The notes under the pieces: generated by a model | The model's input: only the letters and a program-made list of their open reading frames with translations | The model's database searches: none | Told to the model about the DNA's origin: nothing | In this document: one piece after another, positions 24,628-32,554 of the stretch | Layout: every line of letters starts with the position of its first letter | Position numbering within the stretch: the stretch's first letter is position 1 | From: a bacterium | GTDB taxonomy: Bacteria > Vulcanimicrobiota > Xenobia > Xenobiales > JADMJV01 | NCBI GenBank assembly: GCA_018780265.1 | Contig: JADMJV010000082.1 | Coordinates: 1 to 48,292 of the forward strand | Direction: 5' to 3' | Length of the DNA stretch: 48,292 bases | Translations under genes and position numbers: made by a program

Positions 24628-26135
24628 CGCCACTCGCTCACGCCCCGGATGGAGCTATAGGGAACACGTACGTCGCCGGGCAGCCACAGGCCGTTTTCCT
24701 CCAGGCGAACGGGATAGTGAAAGTCTTTAGGAACCATCACCAGGGCAGGTTCGCCCTTCTCCCCCAGTTTGTCGCTCAGGATAGCCAGTCCACCCCCATA
24801 GCCGGTCTCGGTCCGATTGAAGAATTCGATGCAATCCTCGCGGGTGGGCCCTTGCTCGCTATCCCACAGGGTCGTCCTTTTGTAGTATCCCATGTCCAGG
24901 TTTTCATAAGCTTGGTGGGCGTTGGCCATAGGGTTGGGGCCTTCGAATCGAGTGACGCCATCATTTACGTCCACACCTCGCAAGGCCACCGAACTGGTTG
25001 CTGCCGCGGCACCGGCCGCAGCCAGCAAACCAACCCCTATGGCCAGTGAGGGCGATGCTGAAGTGAGCAGGCTGGTGAGAACCCCGGCGGTCGTCCCGGC
25101 CAGGCCGGCGTGGGTCAAGGTGCGTCCCGCGTGACCAAGGTCGAGAATGCGCGGCAACAAGCGCGTGGTAACCTTAGACTCCTGGCGAAACAGTTGCGGA
25201 TCGACTTTGCCCAGGTGAGCCTGGTGAAAGCCCTGCACCAGACGACTGCCGTCCGGACGAACTTCCATCCGGTTGCAGGCCAGAAACTGTTCCCGCTGAT
25301 AAACTTCCACGTCCCCGTCACGATGATAGGAGAGGACGTTGTGATCGCCAAAACCGCGTGTGTAGCTTTGCACCTGGCCGGTTTCAGGGCTCAGCGTCAG
25401 AGACGCTTCAGTGGGAATGGGATAGTCGCCGGCCATATGACCGTAGACCAGATTGTCAGAATTGGTCGTGCCAAAGCCCGCCACGACTACTTTGCCGGCT
25501 TGCGGATCGAAGTCGCTGGGGCCATTGTCTAGCTTTCTCAGGGCCTCAATCTCTCCATCAATGGTCGCTTTGAGCTGCTCTCCCGTTTTGAACAGGCGAG
25601 CGTCCTCCACCTCGGTGGGGCCATTGGGCCCAAAAGTGCGCTCTGTCTCCACGGCACCGGAGGCGAAGGTGAGCTTCCAGGGAAAATCAGCCTGCTGTTC
25701 CAACTCGATGGCGCCGCTGGTTTTATCCTGAATAACCTTGAGAGTTCCCGGGTGGTATTGGTAGTGCCCGCCCGGACTGGTTTCCACCGTGTAAACGGCC
25801 TGTTTGTCATCTTCCTGAAAAGTCACTTGGGCCTTGCCATAACCGTTGTCCGTCAGGCGAGCTTCCAGTTTGCCGTCCACCATTTGCCCGCTGATCGAGG
25901 TGTAGTTGCGCTTGGACAGCGCCCCAGCCAGGTGGTCAGACATCGAAATCGACTGCCCCGTAGGCACCACCACCGTTCCCGGTGTCGAGTTGATATCCAC
26001 CTTGTCCTTGTTGTCGTAAGCCGCCATCTGGTCACGCGCGTCTCTAACCAGTTTCATGGCCTGCTGGGCGTGCTGATAAAGGGTGGCGTTTTTCTGACGG
26101 GTGGGTGGACCCTGAAAGGTGATCTTGACGGACAT
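24624..26135 (-). CDS. Large hypothetical protein with central hydrophobic hairpin
   Basis: The product has 503 residues without a signal peptide. Residues about 1-330 are beta-rich and hydrophilic (repeated Y-x-x-x-P-G-x-x-x-V and E-V-Y-Q-R-E patterns resembling RHS/MORN-like strand repeats, without a clear match). Residues about 345-400 form an Ala/Gly/Leu-rich hydrophobic hairpin (L-T-S-L-L-T-S-A-S-P-S-L-A-I-G-V and G-L-L-A-A-A-G-A-A-A-A). A C-terminal soluble domain of about 100 residues follows. Such a hairpin could insert into a membrane or pack as a helical pair. It is not recognised as a known family. It is a stand-alone leftward gene with a 232-base gap upstream, convergent with glgX. 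Confidence 0.7.
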   Translation of the reverse strand: MSVKITFQGPPTRQKNATLYQHAQQAMKLVRDARDQMAAYDNKDKVDINSTPGTVVVPTGQSISMSDHLAGALSKRNYTSISGQMVDGKLEARLTDNGYGKAQVTFQEDDKQAVYTVETSPGGHYQYHPGTLKVIQDKTSGAIELEQQADFPWKLTFASGAVETERTFGPNGPTEVEDARLFKTGEQLKATIDGEIEALRKLDNGPSDFDPQAGKVVVAGFGTTNSDNLVYGHMAGDYPIPTEASLTLSPETGQVQSYTRGFGDHNVLSYHRDGDVEVYQREQFLACNRMEVRPDGSRLVQGFHQAHLGKVDPQLFRQESKVTTRLLPRILDLGHAGRTLTHAGLAGTTAGVLTSLLTSASPSLAIGVGLLAAAGAAAATSSVALRGVDVNDGVTRFEGPNPMANAHQAYENLDMGYYKRTTLWDSEQGPTREDCIEFFNRTETGYGGGLAILSDKLGEKGEPALVMVPKDFHYPVRLEENGLWLPGDVRVPYSSIRGVSEWR

Positions 26136-26205
26136 GTGTAGCTCCCCTGCATGGAACCGTCTTCACTGACGGCCCTCTTCCCTGGCAGGCTAACCTATCA
26201 CCCTT

Positions 26206-26228
26206 AAAAAAAACTGGCCCGAAGGGCC
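26206..26228 (-). terminator. Strong intrinsic terminator of the leftward CHAT operon
   Basis: On the minus strand a GGCCC-TTC-GGGCC hairpin (26228-26216) is followed by AG and then eight consecutive T residues (26213-26206), a textbook rho-independent terminator. It lies about 140 bases past the stop of 26368-26988 and so ends the three-gene unit starting at 30770. Confidence 0.85.
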
Positions 26229-26369
26229 CGTCCCAAAATAATATAGACACTCGAGCCATCGATCCATCCCCGCCAGCAGCGTCACGTCTCCGTTAAATAT
26301 GACCCGATATTCGCCCTCGCCGCTCCTTGCTGGAGGGGCGCCTCGACGACTTATTCCGGGACGGGCCCT
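26223..26369. repeat. 12-bp inverted repeat flanking a 123-base spacer
   Basis: The arms are agggcccgtccc (26223-26234) and gggacgggccct (26358-26369). The right arm spans the stop codon of 26368-26988, the left arm overlaps one side of the terminator stem. In RNA, pairing of the two arms would compete with the terminator hairpin. No coding sequence lies between them. Confidence 0.7.
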
Positions 26370-26988
26370 AAGGATTCATACGCTTCTTGCCCTGGGTAAT
26401 GATCTCGGCGGCCAGGTCGGCGCTGCAGTGAAGCGCCAGTTCCTTTTGCAAATCATCAAAACGATCCGTCCCCTCGGCCGCGTTAGTGCTCTCGCTGCGA
26501 AAAATCGCGAACGGCTCATCCAGCAGCACTTTGCCGGTCTGCCCATCGACCACGTGAAGGTCGGCTGCACCTGCCATCGTGACAATATATTGGAAAGTGC
26601 CGGCACCACTCTGGCCTGGATAGAGGTCACCAACACCGCTATTGCCGCCCTGGCGCATCCCTCGCGAGTCTGTCTTGAAGCGCACTGACCCCCATGCCAA
26701 TCGGTCCACGCCCAATCGCCTACAAATTGCCTGCACCTCGCCGGGTTCGGGGGCCAGCATGTCCCAATTCTTGGTCTGCGGCAGGTCGACCAACGTGATG
26801 GTCACGTCGGGCGACTGCTTTTTGACCTCATCCTGCAACCGCTGCATGAAATCGGCCTGGGAAACGGGCAGCACGTCCCCCTTCAGTTGCATGGGTACCA
26901 TCGCGTAGCGAATTTTGGGCGTCTGAGCGCGGGCCTGCAGACCCAAGAGGAGCAATATTGAAAGCGAGATGCGAATCCAGTGTAACAC
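26368..26988 (-). CDS. Exported hypothetical protein, paralog of 43347-43922
   Basis: The product has 206 residues with a signal peptide (I-S-L-S-I-L-L-L-L-G-L-Q-A-R-A-Q). The mature part starts K-I-R-Y-A-M-V-P-M-Q-L-K and has V-Q-A-I-C-R-R-L-G-V-D-R-L-A-W-G-S-V near the middle and a late D-G-Q-T-G-K-V-L-L-D-E. This layout (N-terminal strand, helix, 'L-G-x-D-x-L-x-x-G' turn, 'G-K-V' strand) resembles periplasmic alpha/beta proteins of the LpoB/GNA1162/CsgG-N type, but the match is by pattern only. It is the third gene of the leftward CHAT unit, 42 bases after the CHAT gene and before a strong terminator. Confidence 0.7.
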   Translation of the reverse strand: MLHWIRISLSILLLLGLQARAQTPKIRYAMVPMQLKGDVLPVSQADFMQRLQDEVKKQSPDVTITLVDLPQTKNWDMLAPEPGEVQAICRRLGVDRLAWGSVRFKTDSRGMRQGGNSGVGDLYPGQSGAGTFQYIVTMAGAADLHVVDGQTGKVLLDEPFAIFRSESTNAAEGTDRFDDLQKELALHCSADLAAEIITQGKKRMNP

Positions 26989-27030
26989 GCCTGGCTTTTC
27001 GCCAGGCGCCCTAACTCACCCTGTGAAAAC

Positions 27031-30000
27031 TCAGGGTTCTCCGAATAGTTGGTAGGCTCCCCAGCCCCAGGGAGCGCGCAGAGCAGGATCGGCCAGGCAA
27101 TCGAGCCGGGTTTGGCGCAGAGCTTTCGAGGTCGAACCCAATTTGAGCAAATGCGGATAGAAGCGCTGAAAGAAAGCGGCCGAGGTATTGTCCTCCACAC
27201 GCCACAAAGTGGCCACCACAGTGGAGGCTCCGCCGGCCAGAAAGGCCGTGGCCAGGCTGGAAACTTCACGACCGGGGTCGGTCTGACCCAGGGCGCTTTC
27301 GCACGAACTGAGCACGACTCGACTCCCCCGCAGCAGGTTCAGACCGTAAACCTGTTCTAGCGAAAAGGGACCATCGCTCAATTCTATGTAGGTTTGATTG
27401 AGAGTGCGGCTGAGGCCGCTGTGGGTGGCCACATGCAATAATTCGGCCTTTGGCGCCCAGCGTATCAGTTCCTTAGAATTCGCCTCGGGGCCGATCAGAG
27501 CTTGAGAATGGGCAAAGAGCGAGGCCACCAGGCGAGCTTCCTCGGCGGTGGCGGGCAGCGCGGGGTTGCTGCCCCCCAGAGCCACCAACTGCGGGAGGGT
27601 CGAGGCACTTGAATCGGCGCGAAAGCGGGTCCGCAGCAATTCAGAGGGAGCCACACAACTCCAGTCCAGGTTCTCCACCAGATAGTGCCCCTGTAAATCC
27701 TTGAGAACGTCCCAGGGCAAGTAGTAGAAGAAACTGGCTGGAATCACCTGAATTTGCTTGCCTTCCAGACCGGGTCCTAGCGACGCAACCAGACTCAAGT
27801 AGAGTCGTCGGGCCGGAAGTTCGGGCAGATCTTGGCGGCGGCTCAGCGCCTGACGCAATTGAGTGACCCATTCCTGCAGCAGTGTGCGCTCGACGGCCAG
27901 TTGGATCAACTGGCATCCATGGCTATCGACCCTCATGGCATAAAGGTCAGCATTTCCCGAGAAGTATTGCACCAGCACCCGGTCTGCGGGGATCACCTCC
28001 TGCAGGGCCACCAGATCGGCGGGGGAGATGGCCAACTCGTTGTCCATGCGGGGGTAACGTTGACGAACCTCATTGAGGCTGGCCAGAAAAGCCCGTCGAG
28101 ACTGGCGCGAAGCGGTTTCCGGCTGCAAGGGAGCGTGCCGAGAATGGAACAGTCTTTGAGTCTGCGGCTCATCGAGCAAGCGGTCCCTGGTGTCGGCGGG
28201 ATACTCTTGAAAAAGCCGGGTCAGTCGGGCCCGCGTCTCGTTTTCCAGTTCGGACGCCTGCTGTTCCTGGCCACTTTGACGCAGTCGGGCAGCCCAATCG
28301 AGGCAAATGTCCCGCACCACCACACTATCCATTTTGAGTGCCAGCGTGTATGCCTTTTGATAGATAGAGTCCGGTTGATCGGAACATCGAGCCAGAAAGA
28401 CCAGTCGGGCCACTTCCGCCAGTTCTTCTTCAAAAATGCAACTGGCGAAGGCCCGGGCCGCTTCGGCCCGGTGGCCCAACTCTAGCTGGCAGCGACCGCC
28501 CAAAAAGGCGAACCAGGGGCCCTTGCTCTGCTGGCACAGCAGCAGGGCTTCCTGCGGGCGACCAGTACGCATCAGAAAATAGGCGCGCAGTAGTTTGCAG
28601 TCCAGGGCCGACTGCTGATCTTGAGCGTTTCCGCTGGCCGCGTAAAGGCGCTCTGCCTCGGTGCAGGCGTCGATGGCCCCGGGATAGAGGGCGGCCGCCC
28701 AACGGATTTCGGCCAACATACGCTGACCTAAGGCCTGCTGCAAGGGAAAACCACCCAACCGGGCCTGTTGAACCATCTGCTCGGCCGCCAGGGCGGCCTC
28801 GGGGCCGCGCCTTTGGGCCAGTAAAAGCTGAGCTCTGGCCAGGTAAGCCTGGCAGGCCTCTTGAGGATTTTGAGCCTGGCGTATTTGCAGGTAAATATCC
28901 TTATCCAACTGGGCCTGCAGGGCTTCCTCTCTCAGCAACTGACGGAGAAACACCACGATCGGCGACTCTGCCGGGGGATGGATGTCATCGGTGAAAAGCA
29001 GCCTGACCAGATGGCGTGACCCGCTGTTCAGTTCGACCATCTGCTCGCGTACCACGGCCAGGGACTGCTGGTCCAAAGGCGCCGAACGCAACATCTCAAG
29101 CAGGTTATTCACACATTTGCGGGCGTAAGTCAGCGCCCCCTGGCTGGCGTATCGCTGCAGTTGGTAGCTGACCACCCGCAACCGGGAAGACCGATCCAAA
29201 CTGCTTTCCAGCGACTTTTGAAAATACTCCTCTGCCTTCTGCGGCTGCTCGGGCAGGTAGGTGTCGGCCAGGGCAGCCCAAATTCCAAAGCGGGGCAGTC
29301 TCTGGGAGACCAGATCCTCGGGTTGAAGAGGCCCAAGAGCGGCCAGGTCCTGCTGAATTTGACCTAGCAATCGGCGACGGTCGGTTTTTTGTGAGCGAGG
29401 AGTAAGCCGGAAGCGCTCGGCCAACAGCCAGACTTCCCGTTTGTCAGGGGGACATCGCTCAATGGCCCGGTCCAGTGTGGCCAGAGCCGCCCCTGTCTGA
29501 TTGAGACCCAGCGACTGAAGACGCGCTTGCTGACTCAATACGGCCAGCTGAGCCGCCCCCACAAACCACTTTTCAGCTGCCCGGAGCGAAGTCAGGCAAG
29601 CGTGGACCGAGGTGAGATCGGAACTGCGGGCCAACTGTCGGTCTACCCAAAAAGCACAGACGCGTTCTACCAGCCATGGCTCAGGGGCGCGGCGGGCCAG
29701 GCGCAGAGCCGACTGACAATGCCTGGCCAGGGCCGGCCAGTCGGCCAGTTGGCCTTCGACCTCGGCCAACTGAAGATAAACCAGCGCCTCCAGGGCGGGC
29801 CAACGCGCCAGGCCGCGGGCGGCCACCAGAGTGTTCAGCGCCTGAGCAGGTTGACCGTCATGCAACTGTTGACGGGCTTGAGATAGGGCCAGGTGCACCA
29901 GCCAGGGACCCGCCTTGGCTGGCATTTCGCTGGCCAGGTGGGCCGCCTGCAGCCAGCACTCCAGGGCTTTATCGGACAAATCATGTTGGGCCAGACCTTG

Positions 30001-30330
30001 GGCAAGAAAACACAAGGCCTGTAGCCGAAGCACGTCGGATTTCGACGTTTCCAGGACGCCCCGAACATTTTGCTCGGCCAGGTTCCACTGTTCGTTTCCC
30101 AGCAGCAAAGCCCTCAGCCAGAAAAATTCGGGAGGTTGCTGCCCGGGCTGGTAGAGGGTTTCGAGCTGGCGCACCAGGCGCCAGGCCTCGCCACGATCTC
30201 CCTCAGCCTGAGCGATTTGAGCCAACTGGAGCAGGGAGGGGGACTTCAGTCGCTGCCGCGCCAGACCAGGACGCCCCTGCTGGAGCAACTCCCAGGTCTC
30301 GTCGGCCGCGCACCCCAGACTGAGAAGCAA
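27031..30330 (-). CDS. TPR-CHAT caspase-like protein, probably exported
   Basis: The product is about 1099 residues. Residues about 20-720 are tandem helical repeats of TPR type, rich in A-L-x-x-Y and A-R-x-L-L. The C-terminal CHAT domain (about 790-1099) has the catalytic pair H970 in H-V-A-T-H-S-G and C1010 in L-S-S-C-E-S-A, plus L-A-G-G-A-S-T-V-V-A-T-L-W near 1032-1044. CHAT proteins are caspase/separase-fold peptidases. The start is unclear: TTG 30330 is the only standard start, while the frame just upstream would add K-L-R-L-F-F-V-C and complete an export signal ending in L-L-L-S-L-G-C-A. It follows the Cys-rich gene by 23 bases. Most studied CHAT proteins are cytosolic, so export would be unusual. 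Confidence 0.85.
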   Translation of the reverse strand: MLLSLGCAADETWELLQQGRPGLARQRLKSPSLLQLAQIAQAEGDRGEAWRLVRQLETLYQPGQQPPEFFWLRALLLGNEQWNLAEQNVRGVLETSKSDVLRLQALCFLAQGLAQHDLSDKALECWLQAAHLASEMPAKAGPWLVHLALSQARQQLHDGQPAQALNTLVAARGLARWPALEALVYLQLAEVEGQLADWPALARHCQSALRLARRAPEPWLVERVCAFWVDRQLARSSDLTSVHACLTSLRAAEKWFVGAAQLAVLSQQARLQSLGLNQTGAALATLDRAIERCPPDKREVWLLAERFRLTPRSQKTDRRRLLGQIQQDLAALGPLQPEDLVSQRLPRFGIWAALADTYLPEQPQKAEEYFQKSLESSLDRSSRLRVVSYQLQRYASQGALTYARKCVNNLLEMLRSAPLDQQSLAVVREQMVELNSGSRHLVRLLFTDDIHPPAESPIVVFLRQLLREEALQAQLDKDIYLQIRQAQNPQEACQAYLARAQLLLAQRRGPEAALAAEQMVQQARLGGFPLQQALGQRMLAEIRWAAALYPGAIDACTEAERLYAASGNAQDQQSALDCKLLRAYFLMRTGRPQEALLLCQQSKGPWFAFLGGRCQLELGHRAEAARAFASCIFEEELAEVARLVFLARCSDQPDSIYQKAYTLALKMDSVVVRDICLDWAARLRQSGQEQQASELENETRARLTRLFQEYPADTRDRLLDEPQTQRLFHSRHAPLQPETASRQSRRAFLASLNEVRQRYPRMDNELAISPADLVALQEVIPADRVLVQYFSGNADLYAMRVDSHGCQLIQLAVERTLLQEWVTQLRQALSRRQDLPELPARRLYLSLVASLGPGLEGKQIQVIPASFFYYLPWDVLKDLQGHYLVENLDWSCVAPSELLRTRFRADSSASTLPQLVALGGSNPALPATAEEARLVASLFAHSQALIGPEANSKELIRWAPKAELLHVATHSGLSRTLNQTYIELSDGPFSLEQVYGLNLLRGSRVVLSSCESALGQTDPGREVSSLATAFLAGGASTVVATLWRVEDNTSAAFFQRFYPHLLKLGSTSKALRQTRLDCLADPALRAPWGWGAYQLFGEP

Positions 30331-30353
30331 ACAGACGAAGAAAAGGCGAAGCT

Positions 30354-30770
30354 TTATAACTTGCCGGTTCCACTACAATGATAGCAGCGGCCCGTGCCGT
30401 TGCACGATCCCTCGGTGATGCCCGAGTAATTGTGTCCCGAACCTGCCGGATAGTCGTTGCTACACAACCCGTTGCCACTGCAGTAGTAGCAGTCCTGTAC
30501 TCCGCGCAGTTTCAAGGAGGCTGCCGACATCTTGACATCCACCTTGTGGGACTTGTCGTCCCGCAGCAAGGATACCGTCCACTCGGCCGATTCGCCCGTG
30601 ACAGGCAAAGTCAAGGGCACCAAAACGGTGTCCTTGTCATGCTGCACCTGGATCTTGGAGGGGTTGCCGTTAATGATCACCTGATAGGGCTCGACGGCGG
30701 CCAGACCCAGCCCAAAGCCCCCCACAAAGGTGAGAACCAGCAGCAACAAAAGACGAATTTTCATGCTCAT
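30354..30770 (-). CDS. Exported protein with DnaJ-like Cys-rich zinc-binding repeats
   Basis: The product has 138 residues. A signal peptide (K-I-R-L-L-L-L-L-V-L-T-F-V-G-G-F-G-L) is followed by a short beta domain starting Y-Q-V-I-I-N-G-N-P-S-K and V-L-V-P-L-T-L, similar in pattern to copper-amine-oxidase-N/stalk domains. The C-terminal 50 residues contain C-Y-Y-C-S-G-N-G, S-C-N-G-T-G-R-C and C-Y-H-C-S-G-T-G, a compact set of C-x-x-C-x-G-x-G repeats like the DnaJ zinc domain. Zinc binding is the likely role; there is no J-domain. It is the first gene of the leftward three-gene unit and diverges from the FecR-like gene across 114 bases. Confidence 0.75.
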   Translation of the reverse strand: MSMKIRLLLLLVLTFVGGFGLGLAAVEPYQVIINGNPSKIQVQHDKDTVLVPLTLPVTGESAEWTVSLLRDDKSHKVDVKMSAASLKLRGVQDCYYCSGNGLCSNDYPAGSGHNYSGITEGSCNGTGRCYHCSGTGKL

Positions 30771-30884
30771 TTACGCACTCTACAAAATCACCACGCGAAT
30801 GTAAACCGGCCCTTCTAGTCTGTTCCTACTGCAGGCCTCGTCGTCATCGCCGAGAACCGCCCCCCTTTGCTGGAGGAGAATATT

Positions 30885-31874
30885 ATGCAATTATCTCGAT
30901 TGGGGCCCGCCCTCGCACTAATGGGCCTCTTGGGGGCACCCGCCTGGTGCCAGGACAACAGCACACCGGTGGCCGTTATCAGCCTGGTTTGGGGCCAGGT
31001 GACTGTCAAGCATGAGCAGGCCGATTACAAGCCGGCTCGCTGGCTGGAGCCGATTTACCCGGGCGATTTCGTAAAGACATCGGGGGCCGGCTCAAAACTG
31101 CTGATCACCTTCTTTAACGACAATCACCAGGAAGTGGTTGGCACCGATATCGAGGCCACGGTCGCGCCCGAAGCTCTGAAACCGCTCAAGGGCGGCAAGG
31201 TGCGCCGAGATGGCGCACGTAATCCTTTTGGCGCTGGCGGAGTAGATAATCCCTTTGTGTATACCCGCAAACTGGTCGCCGATGACTTCAAAGGCGCCGA
31301 TGCTCCCGGACTTTACGAGGCCGAAGAGGCGTACCTCAAAGCGGCCGTTAACTCGTCTTTCCCTCCCTCCTTTGCCTGGCCGGCCCAAAGCGGTGCCCAA
31401 AGCTACCATCTGCAGGTCAAGGCTCCCAGTCTACAATTTTCGTGGGCCAAAACGGTGGCGGGAACCCGATACAAGATGAGCCAGGACGAGGCCAACGCGA
31501 TCAGCAAGGGGGCCACCTATCAATGGCAGGTCAGTGCCGGCAGCACCCCGGTGGTGGCCGCCTACCCCTTCAAGAGCCTGACTCTGCCCCTGGAGAAGTG
31601 GCTTAAGGAACAGCGCAACGACTTCAATGGAAAACGTTCGAAAAAGCAGTTGCAACGCAGCGACTACACCGACTACCTGCTGGTTTGCTCACAGTTGACC
31701 CGCATGGATGAGGCCATAACTTTGTGCCAGGAAATGGCCGCTATGGACGCTAACAACCCCCGCGTATTCCGGGCTCTAACCCGCGTCTACCTGGGCAAGG
31801 GCTGCCCGGCTCATGCGAAAAAGGCCCACGAAACCCAGCTCCAACTGGGCGGCTACGACCCTATCGGTCTGTAA
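30885..31874 (+). CDS. Exported FecR-like protein with C-terminal TPR-like helices
   Basis: The product has 329 residues. The start at 30885 is set by GGAGGAG about 8 bases upstream and by the signal peptide (P-A-L-A-L-M-G-L-L-G-A-P-A-W-C-Q). The mature N-terminus is FecR-like: V-W-G-Q-V-T-V-K, then L-E-P-I-Y-P-G-D-F-V-K-T and S-K-L-L-I-T-F-F-N-D. A central beta-sandwich with F-A-W-P-A-Q-S-G-A-Q-S-Y follows, and the last 90 residues are helical, TPR-like (E-A-I-T-L-C-Q-E-M-A). It opens the five-gene operon that ends in the RND pump; an accessory or sensing role in the periplasm is inferred from position. Confidence 0.75.
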   Translation: MQLSRLGPALALMGLLGAPAWCQDNSTPVAVISLVWGQVTVKHEQADYKPARWLEPIYPGDFVKTSGAGSKLLITFFNDNHQEVVGTDIEATVAPEALKPLKGGKVRRDGARNPFGAGGVDNPFVYTRKLVADDFKGADAPGLYEAEEAYLKAAVNSSFPPSFAWPAQSGAQSYHLQVKAPSLQFSWAKTVAGTRYKMSQDEANAISKGATYQWQVSAGSTPVVAAYPFKSLTLPLEKWLKEQRNDFNGKRSKKQLQRSDYTDYLLVCSQLTRMDEAITLCQEMAAMDANNPRVFRALTRVYLGKGCPAHAKKAHETQLQLGGYDPIGL

Positions 31875-31885
31875 GGAGAGATTTT

Positions 31886-32422
31886 ATGATTCGATACCTT
31901 TTTGTGTTACTGCTACTGTTGACCGCCCTGGCTCCGGCTCAGGACCTGGCCTATGACGGCCTCAAAATCATCGGCGTCGGCAAGAAGTATACCGACGATC
32001 AAAACGCTTCACTGACGATGATGGGTTGCCTGACCAAATATAAGGACCAGATCGTTGGCATGTATTTTTTGCAGGGCCCGAACGAAATTCACTATTATAT
32101 GAATGCGACCGACTGGGACAAGATGAAGCAACTGCTGATCAAGTCTCGCGATCAATGGCAAACGATCCAAAGCCGAGAATTTGAGGCGCTGGGACCGGTG
32201 CCCGGCTACCGCATCGCCAACAAGGTAACCAGCGTGCGTTTCAGTCTTCTGGGCGCCACCAGTTTGGACACCAAACAATTGCTTATCAATGCCAATGGCG
32301 GCCTGGATAAGCCCCAGCGCGTCTCCATTCACCTCAACCTGGACCAAGTCAAAGCCCTGGTGGAGGAGTTCTACAAAGTGGACGATTGGTTCCGCAGCGG
32401 TGGGCAAAAACCCACGCCCTGA
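31886..32422 (+). CDS. Exported hypothetical protein in RND operon
   Basis: The product has 178 residues with a signal peptide (I-R-Y-L-F-V-L-L-L-L-L-T-A-L-A-P-A-Q). The mature part is alpha/beta with L-K-I-I-G-V-G-K-K-Y and a C-terminal amphipathic helix (D-Q-V-K-A-L-V-E-E-F-Y-K). AAGGAGAG precedes the ATG, and the gene follows the FecR-like gene after 11 bases. The family is not recognised and no catalytic motif is seen. Because it sits between the FecR-like gene and tolC, it is probably a periplasmic partner or product of the same pathway. Confidence 0.7.
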   Translation: MIRYLFVLLLLLTALAPAQDLAYDGLKIIGVGKKYTDDQNASLTMMGCLTKYKDQIVGMYFLQGPNEIHYYMNATDWDKMKQLLIKSRDQWQTIQSREFEALGPVPGYRIANKVTSVRFSLLGATSLDTKQLLINANGGLDKPQRVSIHLNLDQVKALVEEFYKVDDWFRSGGQKPTP

Positions 32423-32554
32423 AGCCGCGTCCGCTTTGGGGGCCGGGGAGGATTTCTCGGTAAGGCAACAGAACTGCGCCCCCCCCTGGCAGGGTCGCCG
32501 ATTTTTTGGAGGTCAATTCTTGAGTCTCAGTCCGTCTTCGTCAAGGCCTTGCAC

